The notes under the pieces: generated by a model
Told to the model about the DNA's origin: nothing
The model's database searches: none
What the model saw: only the letters and a program-made list of their open reading frames with translations
Source: an uncultured Bacilli bacterium
Lineage (GTDB): Bacteria; Bacillota_I; Bacilli_A; RF39; UBA660
Direction of reading: 5' to 3'
NCBI GenBank assembly: GCA_934096605.1
Contig: CAKOMI010000034.1
Coordinates: 1 to 11,742, forward strand
DNA: 11,742 nt
Made by a program: the position numbers and the translations under genes
In this document: piece by piece, positions 1 through 6,858 of the stretch
Numbering within the stretch: the stretch's first letter is position 1
How the letters are laid out: each line of letters opens with the position of its first letter

Positions 1-503
1 AAAGAATACCAAAAATTCATTATTATGTCCATATTGTATTCGTATATTTCAAAGTTTTTTATATAACATTTTTGCTCGTCATCTTGGACCTTATATATTC
101 TTAATATCTTGTTATCATTTTTTATATCATATGTAAAATTAATTTGAATAGTAAGGATGTCTTCATTATAATCCTCAGATATACTAGTATTTTTATTATA
201 GATATTACTTAAGTAACAAAAGTTTCTGGCATGTAAGTAATCTGGATTTTTCGCGTTCATTTCAATGTTAATCCTACCAACACTTGTTTCCACTAATATA
301 TCTAGCCTTTTTCTTTTTGTTACTAAATCGTTATTATTTCTTTCGACATTTAAATATGTTAACTCTTTAATACTAACTTGTAATATTCTTTCCAATAGCC
401 ATATTAATAAATTTTTATTTTTACTATTACCAAATATTTCTTTAAAGGCTATATCACTTTTACAAGTATAAAATTTTTTAGGTTTCGTGATTGTATTATG
501 CAT
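1..503 (-). CDS. Rpn/PD-(D/E)XK nuclease family transposase, 5' part (3' end outside window)
   Basis: The gene starts at ATG 503-501 and stays open to the left edge, giving 167 visible residues with no stop. AAGGAGGG (509-516) sits 5 nt before the ATG and supports this start. The N-terminus contains SDIAFKEIFGN (residues 16-26), which matches the opening 'D.aFK.lFg' pattern of the Rpn/PDDEXK_2 family. It is followed by KRLDILVETSVGRINIEMN (65-83), the expected strand-turn-strand nuclease core with Asp68 and Glu81. Most relatives have Gln two residues after the Glu (E-x-Q); here it is Asn83, so activity may be altered. Family members are usually about 250-320 residues, so roughly half is seen. 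They act as DNA nucleases that promote RecA-independent recombination and are often scattered in many copies per genome. Family assignment is confident; activity is inferred. Confidence 0.85.
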   Translation of the reverse strand, partial: MHNTITKPKKFYTCKSDIAFKEIFGNSKNKNLLIWLLERILQVSIKELTYLNVERNNNDLVTKRKRLDILVETSVGRINIEMNAKNPDYLHARNFCYLSNIYNKNTSISEDYNEDILTIQINFTYDIKNDNKILRIYKVQDDEQKCYIKNFEIYEYNMDIIMNFWYS

Positions 504-524
504 AGATGCCCTCCTTGATTAGTT

Positions 525-553
525 ATCCTAAAACAAGTTTGTAATTTAGACAA
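525..553 (-). promoter_or_regulatory. Possible promoter of the Rpn-family gene
   Basis: On the minus strand, TTGTCT (548-553) and TAGGAT (525-530) are separated by exactly 17 nt. Each matches the sigma-A consensus at 4 of 6 positions. The -35 lies in one arm of a 7-bp inverted repeat (TAGACAA at 547-553, TTGTCTA at 574-580, plus strand). No terminator is seen between the preceding minus-strand gene and this one, so read-through is also possible. Confidence 0.35.
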
Positions 554-596
554 GGGGGATATTTTAAGAAGTTTTGTCTATTTAAATCACATGTTA

Positions 597-613
597 TCGA
601 ACATTGTCGAACA
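597..613. repeat. Short direct repeat TCGAACA x2, 10-bp period
   Basis: TCGAACA occurs at 597-603 and 607-613, one helical turn apart, just beyond the stop codon of the neighbouring DUF6273-like gene. The first copy is also part of TGTT-N4-AACA (592-603). The spacing could suit a protein site, but it is short enough to be chance. Confidence 0.3.
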
Positions 614-616
614 CAC

Positions 617-1963
617 CTAAATACTAGGAATATAGGGATTATTTTTAGTGCCATCACCCGTGAATTTCAAAGTGCTTTTTAAATTTATAACTGGTCTTAA
701 ACCAAGTACATCAATAGTATAAGTATCATCGATAAAACCGGTTATATCAACAAAAAAAACATCTGAATAATTACTGTTTAAACTATATGGTATATAAAAT
801 CCTATTGGCGTCATTGTCCAAAAATAATTTCCGATAGTAAGATAAGATTTTAAAGAGTATTGTTGTTGATTTTGATTCCCATTAAAGATTCCTCCACTAA
901 TTCCTGCAAGTAAAACCTCATCAGCTGTAATTAAACCAACTGAATATGTTAAGGCTTTGTTACCAGTTGATGCACTGCTAATTGTATAATAATCAAGCAT
1001 ATTTTCACATTTTAAATTTGGCGTACTAGAAATTACCCGCAAATATCCAGCATAATAAGTTATATTGTTTCCTACACCAACATTATCTTGGCTAGTCAAA
1101 ACACTTCTATCACCACAAAAACCTGATGATATATCAATATAACTAGCATAACTAGCAAGTTTACTTTTGTAAAAATTATCATTTGCTGTTTTAATACTTG
1201 AACTTGTGCCAGTACCATTAACATTACCACTTGTATACATATAACCGACATACATATTATTGTTATTACTAGGATTGAACTGACTTGTGCCATACATTCT
1301 ATCTTCACTAGATTCACCATTGTCGTGTGCTACTGTGCCATCATAAATCATACGAATACTACCATTGCCATTAATACGAATGATGCGCCAGTAGTAGCCT
1401 GCAAATTTGACATAGTTATTTTCTACACTGCCTCGGTAATAATAACTTGTACCATCATCGTCTTCTGCAATAAATATGCCTTTTTCATGGGATTCACAAG
1501 TATCATCATCACACGCACTTTTACTAAAATCTGGAGTGTATGTATTTACCTCAATATTACCTAGTGCTGTACTCACTGCCTTACTAGTATTCTCAAAGTA
1601 TAAATTGCATCTTGTCCTTGTATAGTCAGTTGCATTATAGCCACTATAATTAGCTTGAAATGTCCAACCAGCATTGTCCCAATCGGGTATGACACCATTT
1701 GTACAATTACTTTTCTCTATATTTAATGTATAACCTGTATTTTGTCTAGGCATACTACGTGTTATCTCACCATCTACATAATATGCAAAATAAATGTCTC
1801 CTGGATCCTCAACCGTTCCATTGATTACATTGAAATGTTTCTCTTCCCTAAACACAGCAAATGTATTATATAAATAAAGACTAGCTAAAAGAAATACAAT
1901 CACCGAGCCAATAATTACCAAAACAATTCTTTTATTATTCTTTCTTAGTTTTATTAATCTCAC
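617..1963 (-). CDS. Membrane-anchored DUF6273-like surface protein
   Basis: About 448 residues. The start is taken as GTG 1963-1961, because GGAAGGTGG (1969-1977) lies 5 nt before it; an in-frame GTG at 1972 would overlap that site. Numbering from 1963: a basic stretch, KLRKNNKR, precedes one hydrophobic segment (about 13-33). An extracellular module follows, FAYYVDGEITRSMP to TRTRCNLYFEN (about 59-125), a cysteine-containing unit that recurs in surface proteins of uncultured gut Firmicutes. The C-terminal domain has GYYWRIIRINGNGSIRMIYDG (about 189-209), YVGYMY (238-243), SGFCGDRS (280-287), FWTMTP (381-386) and LGLRPVINL (420-428), the hallmark pattern of DUF6273. No LPxTG motif or C-terminal helix is present, so the N-terminal helix is the likely anchor. 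It has its own promoter and lies divergent from an XRE regulator. Function is unknown; binding or adhesion is a guess. Confidence 0.8.
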   Translation of the reverse strand: MRLIKLRKNNKRIVLVIIGSVIVFLLASLYLYNTFAVFREEKHFNVINGTVEDPGDIYFAYYVDGEITRSMPRQNTGYTLNIEKSNCTNGVIPDWDNAGWTFQANYSGYNATDYTRTRCNLYFENTSKAVSTALGNIEVNTYTPDFSKSACDDDTCESHEKGIFIAEDDDGTSYYYRGSVENNYVKFAGYYWRIIRINGNGSIRMIYDGTVAHDNGESSEDRMYGTSQFNPSNNNNMYVGYMYTSGNVNGTGTSSSIKTANDNFYKSKLASYASYIDISSGFCGDRSVLTSQDNVGVGNNITYYAGYLRVISSTPNLKCENMLDYYTISSASTGNKALTYSVGLITADEVLLAGISGGIFNGNQNQQQYSLKSYLTIGNYFWTMTPIGFYIPYSLNSNYSDVFFVDITGFIDDTYTIDVLGLRPVINLKSTLKFTGDGTKNNPYIPSI

Positions 1964-1968
1964 TACTA

Positions 1969-1977
1969 CCACCTTCC
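1969..1977 (-). promoter_or_regulatory. Ribosome binding site fixing the GTG start of the DUF6273-like gene
   Basis: GGAAGGTGG on the minus strand, 5 nt before GTG 1963-1961. The more upstream in-frame GTG (1972-1970) lies inside this site and would have no usable spacing, so the shorter protein is preferred. Confidence 0.65.
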
Positions 1978-1989
1978 AATTATATACCT

Positions 1990-2018
1990 ATTATATAACA
2001 ATATGTTTTATATCTCAA
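1990..2018 (-). promoter_or_regulatory. Sigma-A promoter of the DUF6273-like gene
   Basis: The minus strand reads TTGAGA (2013-2018, 5 of 6 matches), a 17-nt spacer (1996-2012), then a perfect TATAAT (1990-1995). Transcription would begin near 1983, giving a leader of about 20 nt. One AACA-N3-TGTT dyad lies within the spacer and another just upstream of the -35, so the promoter looks placed for repression. Confidence 0.7.
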
Positions 2019-2038
2019 TATAACATTTTGTTTTACAT
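1994..2038. promoter_or_regulatory. Twin operator-like repeats, AACA-N3-TGTT
   Basis: Two 20-bp direct copies, 1994-2013 and 2019-2038, agree at 17 of 20 positions and start 25 bp apart. Each contains a dyad: AACAATATGTT (1997-2007) and AACATTTTGTT (2022-2032). They flank and overlap the -35/-10 region of the minus-strand surface gene and lie immediately upstream of the divergent XRE regulator. The repeats are seen directly; their role as the regulator's operators is inferred. Confidence 0.5.
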
Positions 2039-2061
2039 TACAATTTTGCTGAGGTGAAAAC

Positions 2062-2295
2062 ATGTTAAGACTAAAAGAATTAAGAGAAGATAAAGATCTA
2101 AAGCAAGAAGATATAGCTCACATTTTAAATGTGACTCAAGTAGCTTATAGTTATTACGAAAGTGAAAAAAGACTTATTAGTATTTATGACTTAGAAAAAC
2201 TAGCCGATTTTTATAATACTAGTATTGATTATATTTTGTATCGAACTGACGAAAGAAAGCCCTATAAAAAAAGTATTTTAAAAAACAATAATTAG
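2062..2295 (+). CDS. XRE-family helix-turn-helix transcriptional regulator
   Basis: 77 residues, ATG start with GAGGTG (2051-2056) 5 nt upstream, stop TAG. Nearly the whole protein is one Cro/CI-type (HTH_3) domain: LKELREDKDLKQEDIAHILNV (positions 4-24) supplies helices 1-2, TQVAYSYYESEKR (25-37) is the recognition helix and its following turn, and IYDLEKLADFYNTSIDYIL (41-59) gives helices 4-5, including the typical 'L..la.fy.tsiDyLl' ending. The short basic tail, KPYKKSILKNNN, carries no effector domain. It is the only plus-strand gene and is divergent from the DUF6273-like surface gene, with operator-like dyads in the shared 98-bp gap. It therefore probably represses that gene, itself, or both. 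A small stand-alone regulator such as this can also be a mobile-element remnant, but no other such genes are seen here. Confidence 0.88.
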   Translation: MLRLKELREDKDLKQEDIAHILNVTQVAYSYYESEKRLISIYDLEKLADFYNTSIDYILYRTDERKPYKKSILKNNN

Positions 2296-2302
2296 CCATT
2301 TT

Positions 2303-2328
2303 AAAACACGCATTTAAGGCGTGTTTTT
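2303..2328 (+). terminator. Intrinsic terminator after the XRE gene
   Basis: AAAACACGC (2303-2311), a 7-nt loop and GCGTGTTTT (2319-2327) form a 9-bp stem followed by TTATTTAT on the plus strand. It begins 7 nt after the regulator's stop codon. On the minus strand the same hairpin lies just after the stop of the small acidic membrane protein, but its U-run is part of the stem, so termination there would be weaker. It probably serves both convergent units. Confidence 0.8.
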
Positions 2329-2330
2329 AT

Positions 2331-2687
2331 TTATGGTACAGACATAGATTGTTCAGTGGCTGGAAGTGTATTAAGGGAATCATCATCATTTTTTTGAGTT
2401 TCTAGATTATCATCACGAGTTTTTTCTGATATATCATCAACATTATCAATAACACCTTGTCCCGCATCATTATTATCTCTCTCAAGTTTGCTTTCTTCAT
2501 TATCCAAAGCTTGCTCTTCTGGTATAGGTTCTGTCTCAGAATTATCAGGTAAAACAGTTGTATTTTTATTATTATGAACAATAAAGCCAATAGCAATAAA
2601 TAGTAAAATAACTATTAATGCCCCACTTACTATTAAAATTTGTTTTCTATTTTTAACTTGCATTATAGATCGTTTTTCCTCCTCCAT
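2331..2687 (-). CDS. Small acidic single-pass membrane protein
   Basis: 118 residues if started at ATG 2687, overlapping the end of the large beta-helix gene by 35 nt; 110 residues if started at ATG 2663, overlapping by 11 nt. Neither start is ideal: GGAGGAGG lies just inside the first start and 14 nt ahead of the second. I slightly favour 2663, which gives MQVKNRKQ directly before the membrane helix. Residues about 17-38 form one hydrophobic helix with basic residues before it, so the tail should lie outside the cell. That tail (about 80 residues) is low-complexity and rich in Asp, Glu and Asn. LPATE near the C-terminus resembles a sortase motif, but no helix or basic tail follows. Overlap with the beta-helix gene suggests coupled expression and possibly a partner role. 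I recognise no family. Confidence 0.7.
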   Translation of the reverse strand: MEEEKRSIMQVKNRKQILIVSGALIVILLFIAIGFIVHNNKNTTVLPDNSETEPIPEEQALDNEESKLERDNNDAGQGVIDNVDDISEKTRDDNLETQKNDDDSLNTLPATEQSMSVP

Positions 2688-5600
2688 TATTTGTTACTTT
2701 AGCGTTTGTTAAATCAGTTGTAATTGTCGAACCAGCATAATTGTATACTGTTGGATAACTAGATGCATTATTCGTTATACTTGCCGTGCCATTTATTATT
2801 AAATTAGCCTTATTGTTTATAGCATTAGCATTACCAGTAGTAAGAGTACCGCCACTTATTTTACTAGTACCAGTAATGTTATATAAAACTGTACGAGCTG
2901 TTGTTTTAAACTCGCCATTATTTATAGTTAAATTGGCACAGTTAACAATGGTTTGAGCTGTAGTTTCAAATGTACCGCCATCAATAACCATTGTGGCTGT
3001 AGTATTACTATTTGAACCATTTTGAATATTATAATAACCGGTTTGAGTACTTGTAAATGTACCACCTGTGATATTAGTAGTAGCTAAATTAATTATAATT
3101 CCACCTTTTTCACTGCTAAATTTGCCCTCCGTAATATTTAGTGTACCCTTCGTATTATAAATGGCTACATTTTCACCAGTTCCTTTTAATGTGCCACCAC
3201 TAATGGTACTAGTACCATCGCTATTACTTAAAACATATTTCTTAGAAGTTATATTACCACTTTTTATTTCTAAATTAGCATAATTATATACTGCAGATGC
3301 AGCAGTATCGATTGTACCACCATCAATAACCATTATGGCTGCAGTACTATTACTTGAACCATTTTGAATATTAATATAACCAGTTTGAATACTTGTAAAT
3401 GTGCCTCCCGTTATATTGGCTTTGTCTAAATTCATTACAATGCCATTTTGCTCACCACTAAATTCACCGTCTGTAATATTTAGTGTACCCTTCTCATTAT
3501 AAATAGCCGTTTTTGAACCCGTACTTTTTATTGTACCACCACTAATAGTACTTGTACCACTATCATTATGCAAAGAATAATTTGCAGCGGTTATATTGCC
3601 ACTTTTAATTTCTAAATTAGCATAATTATATACTGCAGATGCAACTGTATCTATCGTACTACCATCAATAACCATCACAGCAGCTTTATTACTACTTGAA
3701 CCATTTGAAATATTATAATAACCAGTTTGAGTACTTGTAAATGTACCTCCATTAATATTAGCAGTAGCTAAATTTACTAAAATTCCACGTTGTTCGCTAC
3801 TAAATTCACCACCAGCAATATTAAGAGTACCTTTTGTATTGTAAACGGATGTATTTTCACCAGTTCCTTTTAATGTGCCACCACTAATGTTAGTGGTACC
3901 GCTCTTATTATTTAAAACGTATTTTTTAGAAGTTATATTACCACTTTTTATTTCTAAATTAGCATAATTATATACTGAATCATTTATAGTATCGATTGTG
4001 GCCCCATCAATAACCATAATAGCAGTATTATTACTATTATTACCATTTAATAAATTAACATAACCAGTTTGAGTACTTGTAAATGTACCACCCGTTATAT
4101 TGGCTTTATCTAAACTAGTTACAATGCCATTTTGCTCACTACTAAATTCACCATCTGTAATATTTAGTGTACCTTTTGCATTATAAATAGCCGGGTTTGA
4201 ACCCGTACCTTTTATTGTGCCACCACTAATAGTACTTGTACCACCATCATTATACAAAGTGTAATTTGCACTGGTTATATTTCCACTTTTAATTTCTAAA
4301 TTAGCATAGTTAATTAATGCAGATGCAACCGTATCTATCGTACCGCCATCAATAACCATTGAAGCCACGTTATTACTACTTGAACCATTTTTAATATTAT
4401 AATAACCAGTTTGAGTACTTGTAAATGTACCGCCAGTTATATTGACTTTATCTAAATTAGTTACAATACCTGTTTGCTCACTACTAAAGTCTCCACCTGT
4501 TATATTCAATATACCCGTCTCATTATAAATAGCCGTTTTTGAACCCGTACCTTTTATTGTACCACCACTAATAGTACTTGTACCACTTTTATTATATAAA
4601 GCATATCTTGCAGCAGTTATATCTCCGCTTTTTATTTCTAAATCTCCATAGTTTACAATATTATATGAAACTTCAAACACTCCACCATCAATAACCATTG
4701 AAGCCACATTATTACTACTTGTACCATTTTGAATATTATAATAACCAGTTTGAGTACTTGTAAATGTGCCACCTGTTATATTGGCTTTGTCTAAATTCAT
4801 TACAATAGCTCTTTGCTCACTACTAAAGTCTCCACCTGTAATATTTACTGTACCACTAGAATTATAAACAGATGTATTTTCACCAGTTCCTTTTAATGTG
4901 CCGCCACTAATAGTAGTGGTACCGCTCTTATTATTTAAAACGTATTTTTTAGAAGTTATATTACCACTTTTTATTTCTAAATTGGCAAAGTTATATACTG
5001 AATCAGTTACAGTATCGATTGTGGCGCCATCAATAATCATCGTAGCTGTAGTATTATCACTTGAACCATTCTGAATACTAACGTATCTTGTTTGAGTATT
5101 TTTAAATGTGCCACCAATAATATTTATGGTACCTAAATTTGTTAAAATTCCACGTTGCTCACTAGTAAATTCACCACCGCTTATGGTAATCGTACCACTT
5201 AGATTGCCTATCATAGACTTATTAGAAACTCCACTAGAGCTAACTTTTCCACCAGTAATATTTAAAATATTTTCATTCCTAATACTTCCTCTTACTTTAG
5301 AATAGATCTCTGCATTTATAGTAGCTTCACCTTTATTATAAAATGTGGCTCCATCCTCATCATCTGCTATTTCTGTCTCTTCATCACCTTTAACAACAAC
5401 ATTTTCCAGTTCTATCTTATTATTATTTAAAATTGTACTCATTTTCACTTGGACAGAAGAAATATTACCATTTTTTATTTTTAAATCACCATTATTTGTA
5501 AACAAAACGTCTGTTTCTTTAGAACACGTAATACTGTGTCCATTCAAATCCAAACTAGCTTTTTTATTTTCCTTAAATACTACTTCCGTATCAATATCTT

Positions 5601-6771
5601 TTAAAAGATACACAATATCAGTACCACTATCACTTACACTACTTAAAGCATAATCTAAAGTAGAATAATACGTACTATCAATATTAGCTACTTTATCTAA
5701 TTTAGTTTGATATGTTAGAGAATCGCCATTAATAAGAATAGCTTTTACATAAACAGTATAATTGTTATTTGTTGTATCTAGATTATCAATTGTATATGAA
5801 TCATCATTAGAAGCATAAAAATTATCATTATCGACACTATATTCATAACGTATAAATTCATTGCTATCATTATTACTTAACTTAATACTTATAGAAGAAT
5901 CCGTATATTTAGTTAAAATATCTATATTACTACTAACAATATCTTTTGTAATAACGTTACCAACCTCATCTTTTAGATATATTTTAGTATTCTTTCCTTT
6001 TTTTAGATTTTTAATACTTATGTCTTTACCAGGATTATCTAACACTGTATAACCATGACCATCAAAACTATATTCAGTAATATTATAATTTGAACTTGTT
6101 GCCTTAATCGTTAAAGTGTCCTCCCCATTAGAGTCAATAAAACTATTATAATTAAAAGCTAAATCATTATTTAAAGCATCTTCCGTAATATACATTGATA
6201 CAACACTTATTTTACTTTTGAACGTGGCACTCATTACTTCATCTATGGCTGGTGTATCATAGTCCATCCAAAATTTTAAATTATAACTTACTGAATCATT
6301 ACTACTACCTTTTGGCCCTAACGACCCACTTGTTAATTTAAATGAGGCATCAGCATTATTAATTGTTGGTGTAACACTTTGATATGTATTTAATACTTTT
6401 GGTGTCCCATCATTTAAAGAAACTTTAATATATTTATTGCTTAATCTTTTTGTTATTGTATCATCTAATATATCTTCTAAGTTCACTTGATACGTAGCAT
6501 ATGTATCACATGTATTTTTAATGTTAAACGAATAACTATTACTTTTTAATCCTTCTTCATCACTTTTAGGATGCAAATCATTTAATACTATCGCGTCACT
6601 TAGATCTTCTAGAGTAACTTTAAAACATTTACTACTAGCTATAGACTTATCATTTTGTATAAAAGATAAACGATAATAAGCATAAGTTGTACCTATAATT
6701 GATAAAGCAACTATTAATAACAATAGACTTAATAAAATCATCTTTTTATGTTGATTAATAAATACCTTCAT
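2653..6771 (-). CDS. Giant repeat surface protein: TasA-like head, Ig-like modules, beta-helix
   Basis: 1372 residues, ATG 6771-6769 with AGGTG (6778-6782 region) 7 nt upstream. Residues 11-32 form a hydrophobic export segment ending in IGTTYAYY, which resembles the SipW-type signal of TasA/camelysin proteins. Residues about 33-195 look like the TasA/CalY beta-sandwich, with Cys49 and Cys88. Two Ig/FN3-like modules follow (about 205-283 and 284-360), both with a 'YSxD' strand. Residues 365-527 open a right-handed beta-helix: DIVYLLKDID and SLDLNGHSIT are typical of the first coils of Firmicutes pectin-lyase-fold adhesins. Residues 528-1324 are seven tandem units of 113-114 residues (ITGGTF, VIDGGTID, LEIKSGNITS, STISGGTIKG). 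The end is a short helix cap without LPxTG or membrane segment. It is probably an elongated cell-surface adhesin or matrix fibre; retention may depend on an uncut signal helix. Function is inferred from architecture. Confidence 0.85.
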   Translation of the reverse strand: MKVFINQHKKMILLSLLLLIVALSIIGTTYAYYRLSFIQNDKSIASSKCFKVTLEDLSDAIVLNDLHPKSDEEGLKSNSYSFNIKNTCDTYATYQVNLEDILDDTITKRLSNKYIKVSLNDGTPKVLNTYQSVTPTINNADASFKLTSGSLGPKGSSNDSVSYNLKFWMDYDTPAIDEVMSATFKSKISVVSMYITEDALNNDLAFNYNSFIDSNGEDTLTIKATSSNYNITEYSFDGHGYTVLDNPGKDISIKNLKKGKNTKIYLKDEVGNVITKDIVSSNIDILTKYTDSSISIKLSNNDSNEFIRYEYSVDNDNFYASNDDSYTIDNLDTTNNNYTVYVKAILINGDSLTYQTKLDKVANIDSTYYSTLDYALSSVSDSGTDIVYLLKDIDTEVVFKENKKASLDLNGHSITCSKETDVLFTNNGDLKIKNGNISSVQVKMSTILNNNKIELENVVVKGDEETEIADDEDGATFYNKGEATINAEIYSKVRGSIRNENILNITGGKVSSSGVSNKSMIGNLSGTITISGGEFTSEQRGILTNLGTINIIGGTFKNTQTRYVSIQNGSSDNTTATMIIDGATIDTVTDSVYNFANLEIKSGNITSKKYVLNNKSGTTTISGGTLKGTGENTSVYNSSGTVNITGGDFSSEQRAIVMNLDKANITGGTFTSTQTGYYNIQNGTSSNNVASMVIDGGVFEVSYNIVNYGDLEIKSGDITAARYALYNKSGTSTISGGTIKGTGSKTAIYNETGILNITGGDFSSEQTGIVTNLDKVNITGGTFTSTQTGYYNIKNGSSSNNVASMVIDGGTIDTVASALINYANLEIKSGNITSANYTLYNDGGTSTISGGTIKGTGSNPAIYNAKGTLNITDGEFSSEQNGIVTSLDKANITGGTFTSTQTGYVNLLNGNNSNNTAIMVIDGATIDTINDSVYNYANLEIKSGNITSKKYVLNNKSGTTNISGGTLKGTGENTSVYNTKGTLNIAGGEFSSEQRGILVNLATANINGGTFTSTQTGYYNISNGSSSNKAAVMVIDGSTIDTVASAVYNYANLEIKSGNITAANYSLHNDSGTSTISGGTIKSTGSKTAIYNEKGTLNITDGEFSGEQNGIVMNLDKANITGGTFTSIQTGYINIQNGSSNSTAAIMVIDGGTIDTAASAVYNYANLEIKSGNITSKKYVLSNSDGTSTISGGTLKGTGENVAIYNTKGTLNITEGKFSSEKGGIIINLATTNITGGTFTSTQTGYYNIQNGSNSNTTATMVIDGGTFETTAQTIVNCANLTINNGEFKTTARTVLYNITGTSKISGGTLTTGNANAINNKANLIINGTASITNNASSYPTVYNYAGSTITTDLTNAKVTNNGGGKTIYNAS
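2800..5190 (-). repeat. Seven tandem 342-bp coding repeats (114 residues each)
   Basis: In coding order the units are U1 5190-4849, U2 4848-4510 (one codon shorter), U3 4509-4168, U4 4167-3826, U5 3825-3484, U6 3483-3142 and U7 3141-2800. Each has five beta-helix coils of about 22, 29, 20, 21 and 22 residues. The second half comes in two versions: A (KKYVLNNKSGT, GGTLKGTGEN) in U1, U4 and U6, and B (ALYNKSGT/TLYNDGGT, GGTIKGTGS) in U2, U3 and U5. U7 follows the pattern for its first half, then degenerates into the C-terminal cap. Confidence 0.92.
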
Positions 6772-6792
6772 AGTGCATCACCTATCTTAATA

Positions 6793-6821
6793 ATTTTATA
6801 ATAAAAATTATCAAAAAACAA
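6793..6821 (-). promoter_or_regulatory. Possible promoter of the beta-helix protein gene
   Basis: On the minus strand, TTGTTT (6816-6821) and TAAAAT (6793-6798) are 17 nt apart, between the tad terminator and the start codon at 6771. The -10 matches at 5 of 6 positions, the -35 only at 3 of 6. The gap is so AT-rich that other pairings are possible. Confidence 0.35.
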
Positions 6822-6830
6822 TAAATTATC

Positions 6831-6858
6831 ACAAAAAAACATCTCCTTAAAGATGTTT
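6831..6858 (-). terminator. Intrinsic terminator of the tad operon
   Basis: On the minus strand AAACATCT, a 6-nt loop and AGATGTTT form an 8-bp stem (6851-6858 paired with 6837-6844), followed by a run of T (A6833-A6839 on the plus strand). The stem begins within the tadC stop codon. It should separate most tad transcription from the downstream beta-helix gene. Confidence 0.75.

Noticed and set aside
265..471. Plus-strand open frame of 68 codons
   Set aside because: It is antisense to the Rpn-family gene, lacks a ribosome site, and its hydrophobic product reflects T-rich complement.
543..580. Terminator of the DUF6273-like gene
   Set aside because: The 7-bp TAGACAA/TTGTCTA arms enclose a 20-nt loop and no T-run follows on the minus strand.
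597..613. LexA/SOS box (CGAAC-N4-GTTCG)
   Set aside because: The two half-sites point the same way (CGAAC then CGAAC), so the required inverted symmetry is absent.
1096..1564. Open frames at 1096-1320 (minus) and 1325-1564 (plus)
   Set aside because: Both lie wholly within the DUF6273-like gene in other frames and have no ribosome site or recognisable product.
2345..2372. LPATE near the C-terminus of the small acidic protein as a sortase sorting signal
   Set aside because: It has Glu in place of Gly and is followed by only a few residues, with no hydrophobic segment or basic tail; the membrane helix is at the other end.
2800..5190. Regular repeats as a CRISPR array or minisatellite
   Set aside because: The period is 342 bp, in frame, with protein-level conservation and no spacers; it is a coding beta-helix repeat.
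5108..6052. Three plus-strand open frames of 63-102 codons
   Set aside because: They are antisense shadows of the beta-helix protein gene, with low-complexity products.
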